A stretch of DNA of 40,950 nt, from positions 1-40,950 of the forward strand of contig PNNH01000094.1 of assembly GCA_013824165.1 (NCBI GenBank), given 5' to 3'. Position numbers and translations under genes: made by a program. The notes under the pieces were generated by a model. That model saw only the letters and a program-made list of their open reading frames with translations, ran no database searches and was not told where the DNA came from. The DNA is from Methylibium sp. GTDB lineage: Bacteria > Pseudomonadota > Gammaproteobacteria > Burkholderiales > Burkholderiaceae_C. Of the stretch, positions 9,280 to 15,490 are shown piece after piece (the stretch's first letter is position 1; each line of letters opens with the position of its first letter).

Positions 9280-10908
9280 ATGCGCGTGATGGAAAGCGGC
9301 CTGGACAAAGCCAGTGCCCTCATCATCGACAGCAATGCCAGTTCGCGCAGCCTGCTGGCGGCGCAGCTGCGCGAACTGGGCGTAGGCACCGTGCGGCAAA
9401 CCACGCGCGTGCGAGATGCCCGGGTCATCCTAGAGCACACCGCCTACGACATCGTGCTGTGCGACTACCACTTCGATGGCAGCGAACTGTCTGGCCAGGA
9501 CTTGCTGGATGAGTTGCGCCGCGAACAGTTGCTGCCCTATTCCACCGTCTTCGTGATGGTGACGGGCGAGGCCTCGTACTCGGCCGTGGCCGAGGCGGCG
9601 GAGGCCGCGCTCGACGCCTACCTGATCAAGCCCTACACCTCCGCCTCACTGTCGGACCGGCTGGCGCATGCCCGTCAGCGCAAGCGCATCCTAAAGGGCA
9701 TCTTCGATGCGATCGAGGCGCAGGACTTCGAGACCGCAGCCAATCTGTGCCTGAAGCGCTTCGAGGAAAAGGGCAAGTACTGGCTCTATGCCGCGCGCAT
9801 CGGTGCCGAGCTCATGCTGCGGCTGAACCGCCATGCTGATGCCCGCACCCTCTATGAAGCCATCATTGAGGCGCGCACCGTGCCCTGGGCCAGGCTGGGT
9901 GTGGCCCGCAGCGAACTGGCAGCCGGCAACACCACCGCCGCGCGTCGCACCCTGGAAACGCTGATCGGCGAGGTGCCGGACTACGCGGACTCCTATGACG
10001 TGATGGGCCGCATGCAGATGGACCAGGGCGAGATCGCCGAGGCGCTGGCCACCTACCGCATCGCCACCAAGCTGACGCCGGGATGCCTGCTGCGTGGTCA
10101 GCGGGCTGGCACGCTCGCTTTCTACATGGGCGAGCGCACTGAGTCGCTGAAGATGCTTGAGAGCACCATGGCCAACGGTCTGCGCTCCAAGCTCTTCGAC
10201 ATGCTGACCCTGGTGCTAATCGGCCTGATGCGCTTCGACGCCCGCGACAGCAAAGGGCTGCGCTATGCGCATGAGTCCATGCTGCAAGAGATCGAGCGCC
10301 AGCCGGACTCGGCACGGATCCGGCGCTTCGGCCTGGTCTTCCAGGGCCTGCGAGGCCTCAGCGAGCACAAGATCGCCAGTGCTCTCGAAGCTGCGCGCAA
10401 ACTCAGCGCCGAGTTCGACGCGCCGGACTTCGACCTCGAAGCTGCGAGCTTGCTGCTCGGCTTGTGGATTCGCCTGGCGCGCCAGGCCATCCAGCTGGAT
10501 GAGATGGATTCGCTCCTAAAGAAGATGGGGCTGCGCTACTGCACGACCAAGTCCAGCACCGAGATCCTGATCGCCATGACCGAGGGCAACGAGGAAGCAT
10601 CGACCAGCCTGCGCGACAGCCATGTGCAAGTCTTCGGCATCGCCGAAATGGCCATGCGCCACTCGATGCGAGGCGGCGCCGAGACCGCGGTGCGCCTGCT
10701 GATCGAGCAAGGCGAGCAGACGCGCAATGCCAAGCTGATCGATATGGCCAGTCTGGTGCTCAAGCGCCACCACGACAAGATCGAGCACGCCGACGAACTC
10801 CAAAGCAAAGTCGTCGAATTGCAGGAGCTTCATGTGCTGCCGCTGGGTGGCGCCGCGACCCGTATCGGCCAATCCCGGGCCGCAGGCGGACTGGCGCTGC
10901 GGACCTGA
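9280..10908 (+). CDS. Response regulator receiver domain fused to TPR repeats
   Basis: The role is not known. The 542-residue protein has an N-terminal CheY-like receiver (about 10-130) with phospho-acceptor D62 (DIVLCDYHFDG), T95 (VMVTGEAS) and K117 (YLIKPY). The usual acidic pair is reduced to D17-S18, which could weaken Mg2+ binding and phosphorylation. From about 140 onward it is all helix with tetratricopeptide-like repeats (for example ADARTLYEAIIEARTVPWARLGVARSEL, then GEIAEALATYRIATKLTP). It has no DNA-binding or enzymatic output domain, so it probably acts by protein-protein contact. The ATG at 9280 has GGAGA four bases upstream; an ATG at 9289 is an alternative. It stands alone, 175 bases after dnaJ and convergent with the radical SAM gene. 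Confidence 0.85.
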   Translation: MRVMESGLDKASALIIDSNASSRSLLAAQLRELGVGTVRQTTRVRDARVILEHTAYDIVLCDYHFDGSELSGQDLLDELRREQLLPYSTVFVMVTGEASYSAVAEAAEAALDAYLIKPYTSASLSDRLAHARQRKRILKGIFDAIEAQDFETAANLCLKRFEEKGKYWLYAARIGAELMLRLNRHADARTLYEAIIEARTVPWARLGVARSELAAGNTTAARRTLETLIGEVPDYADSYDVMGRMQMDQGEIAEALATYRIATKLTPGCLLRGQRAGTLAFYMGERTESLKMLESTMANGLRSKLFDMLTLVLIGLMRFDARDSKGLRYAHESMLQEIERQPDSARIRRFGLVFQGLRGLSEHKIASALEAARKLSAEFDAPDFDLEAASLLLGLWIRLARQAIQLDEMDSLLKKMGLRYCTTKSSTEILIAMTEGNEEASTSLRDSHVQVFGIAEMAMRHSMRGGAETAVRLLIEQGEQTRNAKLIDMASLVLKRHHDKIEHADELQSKVVELQELHVLPLGGAATRIGQSRAAGGLALRT

Positions 10909-10985
10909 GAGCCCGCTGGCCTGCGGGGCCGCCGGCTTTCTGCGCGTACATCGCTTCCGGCTCAGCCGGTGCGGCAACTGGCCGC

Positions 10986-12119
10986 TCAGAACAGTTCGCC
11001 CTGCTCCGCCGCCGCGCTGGGCCGACGGAACTGGCTGAGATCCAGCTCAACCCGCTGCCGATTCAGGCCGAAGCGCGCGCAGGCCTTGCGCATGCGCTGC
11101 GACAGGAGCTCGGCCCACAAGCCCTCGCCCCGCATTCGCGAGCCGAAGCGCGGATCGTTGTCGCGTCCGCCGCGCAGATCATGCAGCCTCGCCATCACGC
11201 GCTCGGCTTTGTCCGGCGCATGCTGCTGCAACCAATCCTTGAACAGCGGGCTCACCTCCCAGGGCAGTCGCAGCGGGATGCTGAAAGCCGATCTGGCCCC
11301 GGCCTCCGCGGCGGCCTCAAGAATGCGTTCCAGCTCAGGCTCGTTCACGAAAGGAATCAGTGGCGACACGCTGACACCGACAGGCACGCCCGCGTCCGCC
11401 AGGGTTTTCAATGTGCGCAAGCGCCGCTGCGGGGACGCCGCTCGAGGCTCCAGCCTGCGCGCCAGGTCCGGATCCAGGGTGGTGATGGACACATAGACGG
11501 CGGCCAGCCGCCGCGCTGCCATCGGTGCGATCAGATCAAGGTCACGCTCGACCCCTGAGGACTTGGTGACCAAGGAGAAGGGGTGATGACAGTCGGACAG
11601 CACCTCGATGATGCCCCGGGTCAGCATCAGCTTGCGCTCGATCGGCTGATAGGCATCCGTGGCCGTGCCCAGGCACAAAGCCCGCGGCTGATAAGCACGG
11701 CTTGCGAAACTGGCGCGCAGGCGTTCCGCCGCGTTGAGCTTGGCGACGATGCGGGTTTCGAAATCCAGCCCCGGGGACATGTCGAGATAGGCATGCGTCG
11801 GCCGCGCAAAGCAATAGATGCAGCCATGCTCGCAACCGCGATAGGGGTTGATGGAGAGATCGAAGCTGATGTCCGGCGATTGGTTGCTGGACAGGATGCG
11901 CCCGGTCTGCTCTTCGATGATTTCGGTCCGCGGCGGGGAATGGTCCTCGGTGGCCAATTGATCCAGCGAGCCCCAGCCGTCGTCATGCTGCTCGCGCTGA
12001 TCCGTCTCGAATCGATGCGCAATCGCCCAGGCACTGCCGCGCCCCTTGAGCGCCTCGGGGCGGATGTAGAGCGGCGCCGCCTGTTCTGGCGGCCGAGGGG
12101 AATGGGGCTTGGGTGGCAT
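10986..12119 (-). CDS. PA0069-family radical SAM protein (SplB-like), probably SOS-controlled
   Basis: This is a radical S-adenosylmethionine enzyme of the COG1533 / PA0069 type, annotated as related to spore photoproduct lyase, but with no proven substrate. The 377-residue protein has the cluster-binding CxxxCxxC at C96, C100 and C103 (GCEHGCIYCF), a conserved N-terminal KGRG segment, and a TIM-barrel core. The ATG at 12119 lies at the very edge of a near-consensus LexA box, and there is no Shine-Dalgarno sequence before it. A -10-like TATAAA inside the box would start RNA almost at the ATG, so the message may be leaderless. No alternative in-frame start is seen near the conserved KGRG. It follows dnaB on the same strand after 159 bases. 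A role in DNA damage is inference from the operator and the family name. Confidence 0.88.
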   Translation of the reverse strand: MPPKPHSPRPPEQAAPLYIRPEALKGRGSAWAIAHRFETDQREQHDDGWGSLDQLATEDHSPPRTEIIEEQTGRILSSNQSPDISFDLSINPYRGCEHGCIYCFARPTHAYLDMSPGLDFETRIVAKLNAAERLRASFASRAYQPRALCLGTATDAYQPIERKLMLTRGIIEVLSDCHHPFSLVTKSSGVERDLDLIAPMAARRLAAVYVSITTLDPDLARRLEPRAASPQRRLRTLKTLADAGVPVGVSVSPLIPFVNEPELERILEAAAEAGARSAFSIPLRLPWEVSPLFKDWLQQHAPDKAERVMARLHDLRGGRDNDPRFGSRMRGEGLWAELLSQRMRKACARFGLNRQRVELDLSQFRRPSAAAEQGELF

Positions 12120-12138
12120 ACTGTTTATTTATACAGCA
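12119..12138 (-). promoter_or_regulatory. LexA (SOS) box at the radical SAM gene
   Basis: TACTGTTTATTTATACAGCA matches the E. coli SOS box TACTGTATATATATACAGTA at 17 of 20 positions, with both CTG/CAG half-site cores intact. Its first base is the first base of the radical SAM start codon read on the other strand. The only gene it can control is the minus-strand radical SAM gene, because dnaB upstream points the same way and ends 141 bases before. Confidence 0.85.
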
Positions 12139-12183
12139 TTTGCCACTGAACCCAGCAAAATGTTTCGCGCAGGCGAACGAGCC

Positions 12184-12277
12184 GCGCTAGGTCCTGCCCT
12201 GCCCTGCCCTGGCGCTTGCAGGCGCCCGGGCCTTCGGCAGGCGTCGCACAGTTCGCAGGAACTGCGCTCGGTCCTGC
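12184..12277. repeat. GC-rich intergenic segment with spaced direct repeat between dnaB and the radical SAM gene
   Basis: GCGCTAGGTCCTGC (12184-12197) recurs as GCGCTCGGTCCTGC (12264-12277), 13 of 14 bases the same, 80 bases apart. Between them lie three CCTGC-like units and a 6-base-pair hairpin (CAGTTC at 12249, GAACTG at 12259). No gene is seen. It may hold the dnaB 3' end signals, but no classic T-tailed terminator is visible. Confidence 0.5.
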
Positions 12278-12278
12278 T

Positions 12279-13688
12279 TCAGTACTCGCTGCCGCTGGTG
12301 TAGCCGGGGGCGAGGTTCTCGAATTTGGTGTGCATGCGCTGGAAGGCCAGCTTCACCGTACCCACCGGACCATTACGCTGCTTCGCAATGATGATCTCGG
12401 CCACGCCCGGCTCCTTGCACTCGTCCTTGGTGTAGTACTCGTCGCGGTAGATGAACATGATGATGTCCGCGTCCTGCTCGATCGCGCCCGACTCGCGCAG
12501 GTCGGACATCATCGGCCGCTTGTCCGGGCGCGTTTCCACCGAGCGGTTGAGCTGCGACAGCGCAATCACCGGGCACTTCAATTCCTTGGCCAAGGCCTTC
12601 AGGCCTCGCGAGATCTCGCCAATCACGGTGGCCCGGTTCTCTTCATTGCCACCATTGCCGCTCATCAGCTGCAGGTAGTCGATGATGATCAGGCCCAGCT
12701 GTCCGCTGATGCGGGCTTGGCGGCGCGCACGAGCGCGCACCTCGGAAGGGCTGAGGCCCGGGCTCTCGTCGATATAGATGCTGGCCTTGCCCAGCTTGTC
12801 GACCGCCTCGGACAGGCGGCCCCACTCATCATCCGCCAGCCGACCGGTGCGCAAATGGCTCTGGTCGATGCGGCCGATGGAGCCGACCATACGCAGCGCC
12901 AGCTGGGCTGCACCCATTTCCATCGAGTAGATGACGACCGGCAGGCCTTCATCGATCGCGACGTTTTCGCCGATGTTGATCGCAAATGCTGTCTTGCCCA
13001 TCGAGGGCCGTGCGGCGAGAACGATCAAGTCGCCAGGCTGCAGTCCAGCGGTCATGCGGTCCAGGTCGAAGAAGCCCGTACGCACGCCGGTCACGTCCTC
13101 GGCGCCGTTCTCGGCCAGCTCGTTGACGCGGTCGATCAGTTGCACCACCAGGTTGTCCATGCTCTGGAAGCCCTGGCGGCTGCGCGAGCCTTCCTCGCCG
13201 ATGCGGAAGATCTTGCCTTCGGCCTCATCCAGGATCTGGGTGACGGCGCGGCCCTGCGGGTTGAGCGCCGCGGTCGCAATTTCGTCTGAGGTGGCGACCA
13301 GCTTGCGCAAGATGGCGCGCTCCCGGACGATTTCCGCATAGCGCCGCAGATTGGCGGCACTCGGCACGCTCTGTGCCAGCGCATTCAGGTAGGCCAGCCC
13401 GCCGCATTCCTCGGCCTTGCCGACCGAGGTCAGCTCCTCGAAGACCGTCACCACGTCCGCCGGTTTGCCGGCGTTGATCAGCTTGCCGATCGCCGCGAAC
13501 ACATGCTTGTGCTCGTAGCGGTAGAAGTCCGAGTCGGTCAGCAGATCACCGGCACGATCCCAGGCCGTGTTGTCGATCAGCAGGCCGCCCAGCACGCTCT
13601 GCTCGGCCTCGACCGAGTGCGGTGGCACACGCAGGCGCGCGACTTCGTCGTCAGCGCCGGAAGAGGAAGATGAAAAGATGGCAGACAT
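12279..13688 (-). CDS. dnaB: Replicative DNA helicase DnaB
   Basis: DnaB is the hexameric 5'-3' helicase that unwinds DNA at the replication fork and recruits primase. The 469-residue protein has the N-terminal domain (VPPHSVEAEQSVLGGLL) and a RecA-like C-terminal domain with Walker A (ARPSMGKTAFA, K232) and Walker B (LIIIDYLQLM). The ATG at 13688 is chosen; a TTG at 13712 would add eight residues outside the family alignment. It has the usual Burkholderiales position behind rplI, but a strong terminator lies between the two genes, so it probably has its own promoter. Two DnaA-box-like 9-mers lie just before the start. Confidence 0.98.
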   Translation of the reverse strand: MSAIFSSSSSGADDEVARLRVPPHSVEAEQSVLGGLLIDNTAWDRAGDLLTDSDFYRYEHKHVFAAIGKLINAGKPADVVTVFEELTSVGKAEECGGLAYLNALAQSVPSAANLRRYAEIVRERAILRKLVATSDEIATAALNPQGRAVTQILDEAEGKIFRIGEEGSRSRQGFQSMDNLVVQLIDRVNELAENGAEDVTGVRTGFFDLDRMTAGLQPGDLIVLAARPSMGKTAFAINIGENVAIDEGLPVVIYSMEMGAAQLALRMVGSIGRIDQSHLRTGRLADDEWGRLSEAVDKLGKASIYIDESPGLSPSEVRARARRQARISGQLGLIIIDYLQLMSGNGGNEENRATVIGEISRGLKALAKELKCPVIALSQLNRSVETRPDKRPMMSDLRESGAIEQDADIIMFIYRDEYYTKDECKEPGVAEIIIAKQRNGPVGTVKLAFQRMHTKFENLAPGYTSGSEY

Positions 13689-13691
13689 CGC

Positions 13692-13712
13692 TGTGGACAA
13701 TCCTGGGGACAA
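13692..13712 (-). promoter_or_regulatory. Two DnaA-box-like 9-mers just upstream of dnaB
   Basis: On the minus strand, TTGTCCACA (13700 to 13692, one mismatch to TTATCCACA) and TTGTCCCCA (13712 to 13704, two mismatches) lie 12 bases apart, immediately before the dnaB ATG. Binding by DnaA is possible but unproven. Confidence 0.3.
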
Positions 13713-13754
13713 GCACTGGACAGGGATTGAACAACTCGAACCCTATAAACGACA

Positions 13755-13783
13755 AAGCCGATGACCATTCCAGTCATCGGCTT
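13755..13783 (-). terminator. Terminator after rplI
   Basis: A perfect 11-base-pair stem (AAGCCGATGAC at 13755-13765, partner 13773-13783) with a 7-base loop is followed on the minus strand by TTTGTCGTTTA. It lies 42 bases after the rplI stop and ends the ribosomal-protein transcript before dnaB. Confidence 0.85.
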
Positions 13784-13824
13784 CCTTGATCTGAGCAGCC
13801 ACAAGGGCTGCTGACCATTGGGGC

Positions 13825-14277
13825 TTACTCGGCCTCAGCAACCACCTGAACCGAGACTTCCACCACCACGTCGGTGTGCGGAGCCACGTTCACAGGGAAC
13901 TCGCCCACAGCCTTCAGCGGGCCATTCGGCATGCGGATCTGAGCCTTGGCGATGGCAAAGCCCATCTTGGTCAGGGCTTCAGCGATGTCAGCATTGGTGA
14001 CCGAGCCGAACAGGCGGCCGTCCACGCCAGCCTTCTGGCTGATGCGCACGGTCTTGCCGGTCAGGTTTTCGCCCAGAGTCTGGGCAGCAGCCAGCTTTTC
14101 GGCGGCAGCCTTCTCAAGCTCGGCGCGGCGGGCTTCGAATTCCTTGATCGCGGACTCAGTGGCACGGCGTGCCTGCTTGGTCGGGATCAGGAAGTTGCGA
14201 GCGTAGCCGTCCTTGACCTTGACGACATCGCCCAGGTTGCCGAGGTTGGCCACTTTTTCAAGCAGGATGATTTGCAT
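13825..14277 (-). CDS. rplI: 50S ribosomal protein L9
   Basis: L9 binds 23S rRNA at the base of the L1 stalk and limits frameshifting. The 150-residue protein begins with the invariant [19 protein letters not shown], followed by [15 protein letters not shown], a central connecting helix rich in Glu and Ala, and a C-terminal RNA-binding domain. The ATG at 14277 has a GAGGAGT ribosome binding site; 21 extra upstream codons overlap rpsR and are rejected. It is the last gene before the terminator in rpsF-priB-rpsR-rplI. Confidence 0.99.
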   Translation of the reverse strand: MQIILLEKVANLGNLGDVVKVKDGYARNFLIPTKQARRATESAIKEFEARRAELEKAAAEKLAAAQTLGENLTGKTVRISQKAGVDGRLFGSVTNADIAEALTKMGFAIAKAQIRMPNGPLKAVGEFPVNVAPHTDVVVEVSVQVVAEAE

Positions 14278-14290
14278 GATGTGTGACTCC

Positions 14291-14581
14291 TCAGACCTTG
14301 TGCTGGTCGCTGTACGGCAGCATGGCCAGGAAGCGAGCACGCTTGATGGCGACAGTCAGCTGACGCTGGAAGAAAGCGCGCGTGCCGGTCAGGCGAGCGG
14401 GCGTGATCTTGCCGTTTTCACCGACGAAATCGCGCAGCGTGTCGATGTCCTTGTAATCGATCTGCTCAACACCAGCGACGGTGAAGCGGCAGAAACGCTT
14501 ACGGCGGAACAGCAGAGATTGTTGGTTGCGCTTGGGCTTCTTGTCTTTGGAGAAGCGACCTTTACCACGTGGCGGGGGCAT
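14291..14581 (-). CDS. rpsR: 30S ribosomal protein S18
   Basis: S18 forms a heterodimer with S6 on the platform of the small subunit. The 96-residue protein has a basic N-terminus ([15 protein letters not shown]) and the conserved [29 protein letters not shown] and [19 protein letters not shown]. The length is slightly longer than in E. coli, mainly at the N-terminus, as usual for betaproteobacteria. AGAGG precedes the ATG. It lies 17 bases after priB and 13 before rplI. Confidence 0.99.
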   Translation of the reverse strand: MPPPRGKGRFSKDKKPKRNQQSLLFRRKRFCRFTVAGVEQIDYKDIDTLRDFVGENGKITPARLTGTRAFFQRQLTVAIKRARFLAMLPYSDQHKV

Positions 14582-14598
14582 CGTAGACCTCTTTCAAT

Positions 14599-14946
14599 TC
14601 AATCCGGGTTCTTCGAACAATCAGGTGCGGGGCTGGACGTCAGGGCCGTGATGTGAAAGATCACTCCACGACCGTTGCGCATGGCGGCAAGGAAACCTGA
14701 GAACAAGGCATTTCCTCCAACGCCAAGCGCCTGTACGCGCTTGCAGATCTCGCCGATCGCCACTGCCTTGATCTCCATCGAGACCTTGCGGGGCTTGCCT
14801 GCCTCTTGCACCTGGGATTCATGCTTCAAGCTGAAATCCAAGGCAGTCTGGCCGGCCGGCGTGTATCTGATCAGTCCCAGCTCCAGCAGCTGTGCCTGCA
14901 AAACCAGTTGATTCAACCGGCTTGCGTCAGCAGCGCCAGAGCTCAC
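14599..14946 (-). CDS. priB: Primosomal replication protein PriB
   Basis: PriB is a small OB-fold single-stranded-DNA-binding protein that helps PriA and DnaT reload DnaB at stalled forks. The 115-residue protein shows the beta-barrel pattern (NQLVLQAQLLELGLIRYTPAG, then ALDFSLKHES, VSMEIKAVAIGEI and LFSGFLAAMRNGRGVIFHI). The start is the GTG at 14946, six bases after the rpsF stop, so it is probably coupled to rpsF. Sequence conservation in this family is low; its location between rpsF and rpsR makes the call firm. It also places a replication-restart gene in the same transcript region as dnaB. Confidence 0.93.
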   Translation of the reverse strand: MSSGAADASRLNQLVLQAQLLELGLIRYTPAGQTALDFSLKHESQVQEAGKPRKVSMEIKAVAIGEICKRVQALGVGGNALFSGFLAAMRNGRGVIFHITALTSSPAPDCSKNPD

Positions 14947-14952
14947 CAGCTC

Positions 14953-15315
14953 TTAGGCGTTGGCGTCCTGAGGCGCCTTGCGGGCCTCTTCACGCTCGAC
15001 GGCCTTCATCATCACCGACGGCGTCGTGTCAGCCTTGGGCTTGACCACAGTCAGATGGCGCAGGACGGCGTCGTTGAAACGGAAGCCGGTCTCGAGCTCA
15101 GCCAGGGTTTCCTTGCTGCACTCGATGTTCAGGCACAGATAGTGCGCCTTGGCCAGCTTCTGGATCAGGTAAGCCAGTTGACGGCGGCCCCAATCTTCGA
15201 CCCGATGAACCACACCACCACCCGTGGTGATCAGGCTCTTGTAACGCTCCAGCATGGCCGGAACCTGTTCGCTTTGATCCGGATGGATCAGCAGAACGAT
15301 CTCGTAATGACGCAT
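14953..15315 (-). CDS. rpsF: 30S ribosomal protein S6
   Basis: S6 pairs with S18 in the 30S platform. The 120-residue protein begins [19 protein letters not shown] and has [21 protein letters not shown] and a charged C-terminal tail ending KAPQDANA. The ATG at 15315 is preceded by AAGGAG; a GTG two codons upstream would overlap the spacing and is less likely. It is the first gene of rpsF-priB-rpsR-rplI and has a leader of about 105 bases with a strong hairpin. Confidence 0.98.
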   Translation of the reverse strand: MRHYEIVLLIHPDQSEQVPAMLERYKSLITTGGGVVHRVEDWGRRQLAYLIQKLAKAHYLCLNIECSKETLAELETGFRFNDAVLRHLTVVKPKADTTPSVMMKAVEREEARKAPQDANA

Positions 15316-15382
15316 AAACACTCCTTGTGGGTTCCAGGTCTCGCGCCAGCCGGAGGATTCCTGCTGCGTTCGACCCGAGGAA

Positions 15383-15415
15383 GCCGCCCCACAGCGTCAA
15401 AGTCGTGGGTACGGC
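15383..15415 (-). ncRNA. Hairpin in the rpsF leader (candidate S6:S18 autoregulatory element)
   Basis: GCCG-TA-CCCAC pairs with GTGGG-G-CGGC around a 12-base loop in the 5' leader of rpsF. S6:S18 complexes are known to bind leader RNAs of this operon in many bacteria, so autoregulation is plausible. I could not confirm the diagnostic CCG bulge motif. Confidence 0.35.
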
Positions 15416-15429
15416 AAGGGAAGCCCGCG

Positions 15430-15458
15430 ATTGTAGCGCCAGAAGAAGAATTGAGCCA
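15430..15458 (-). promoter_or_regulatory. Candidate sigma-70 promoter of rpsF-priB-rpsR-rplI
   Basis: On the minus strand a good -10 element TACAAT (15435 to 15430) has a 17-base spacer to a weak -35 element TGGCTC (15458 to 15453). Transcription would begin near 15423, giving a leader of about 105 bases. Confidence 0.5.
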
Positions 15459-15490
15459 GCACTATGTTCACCAACCGGCACCACGCCCGG

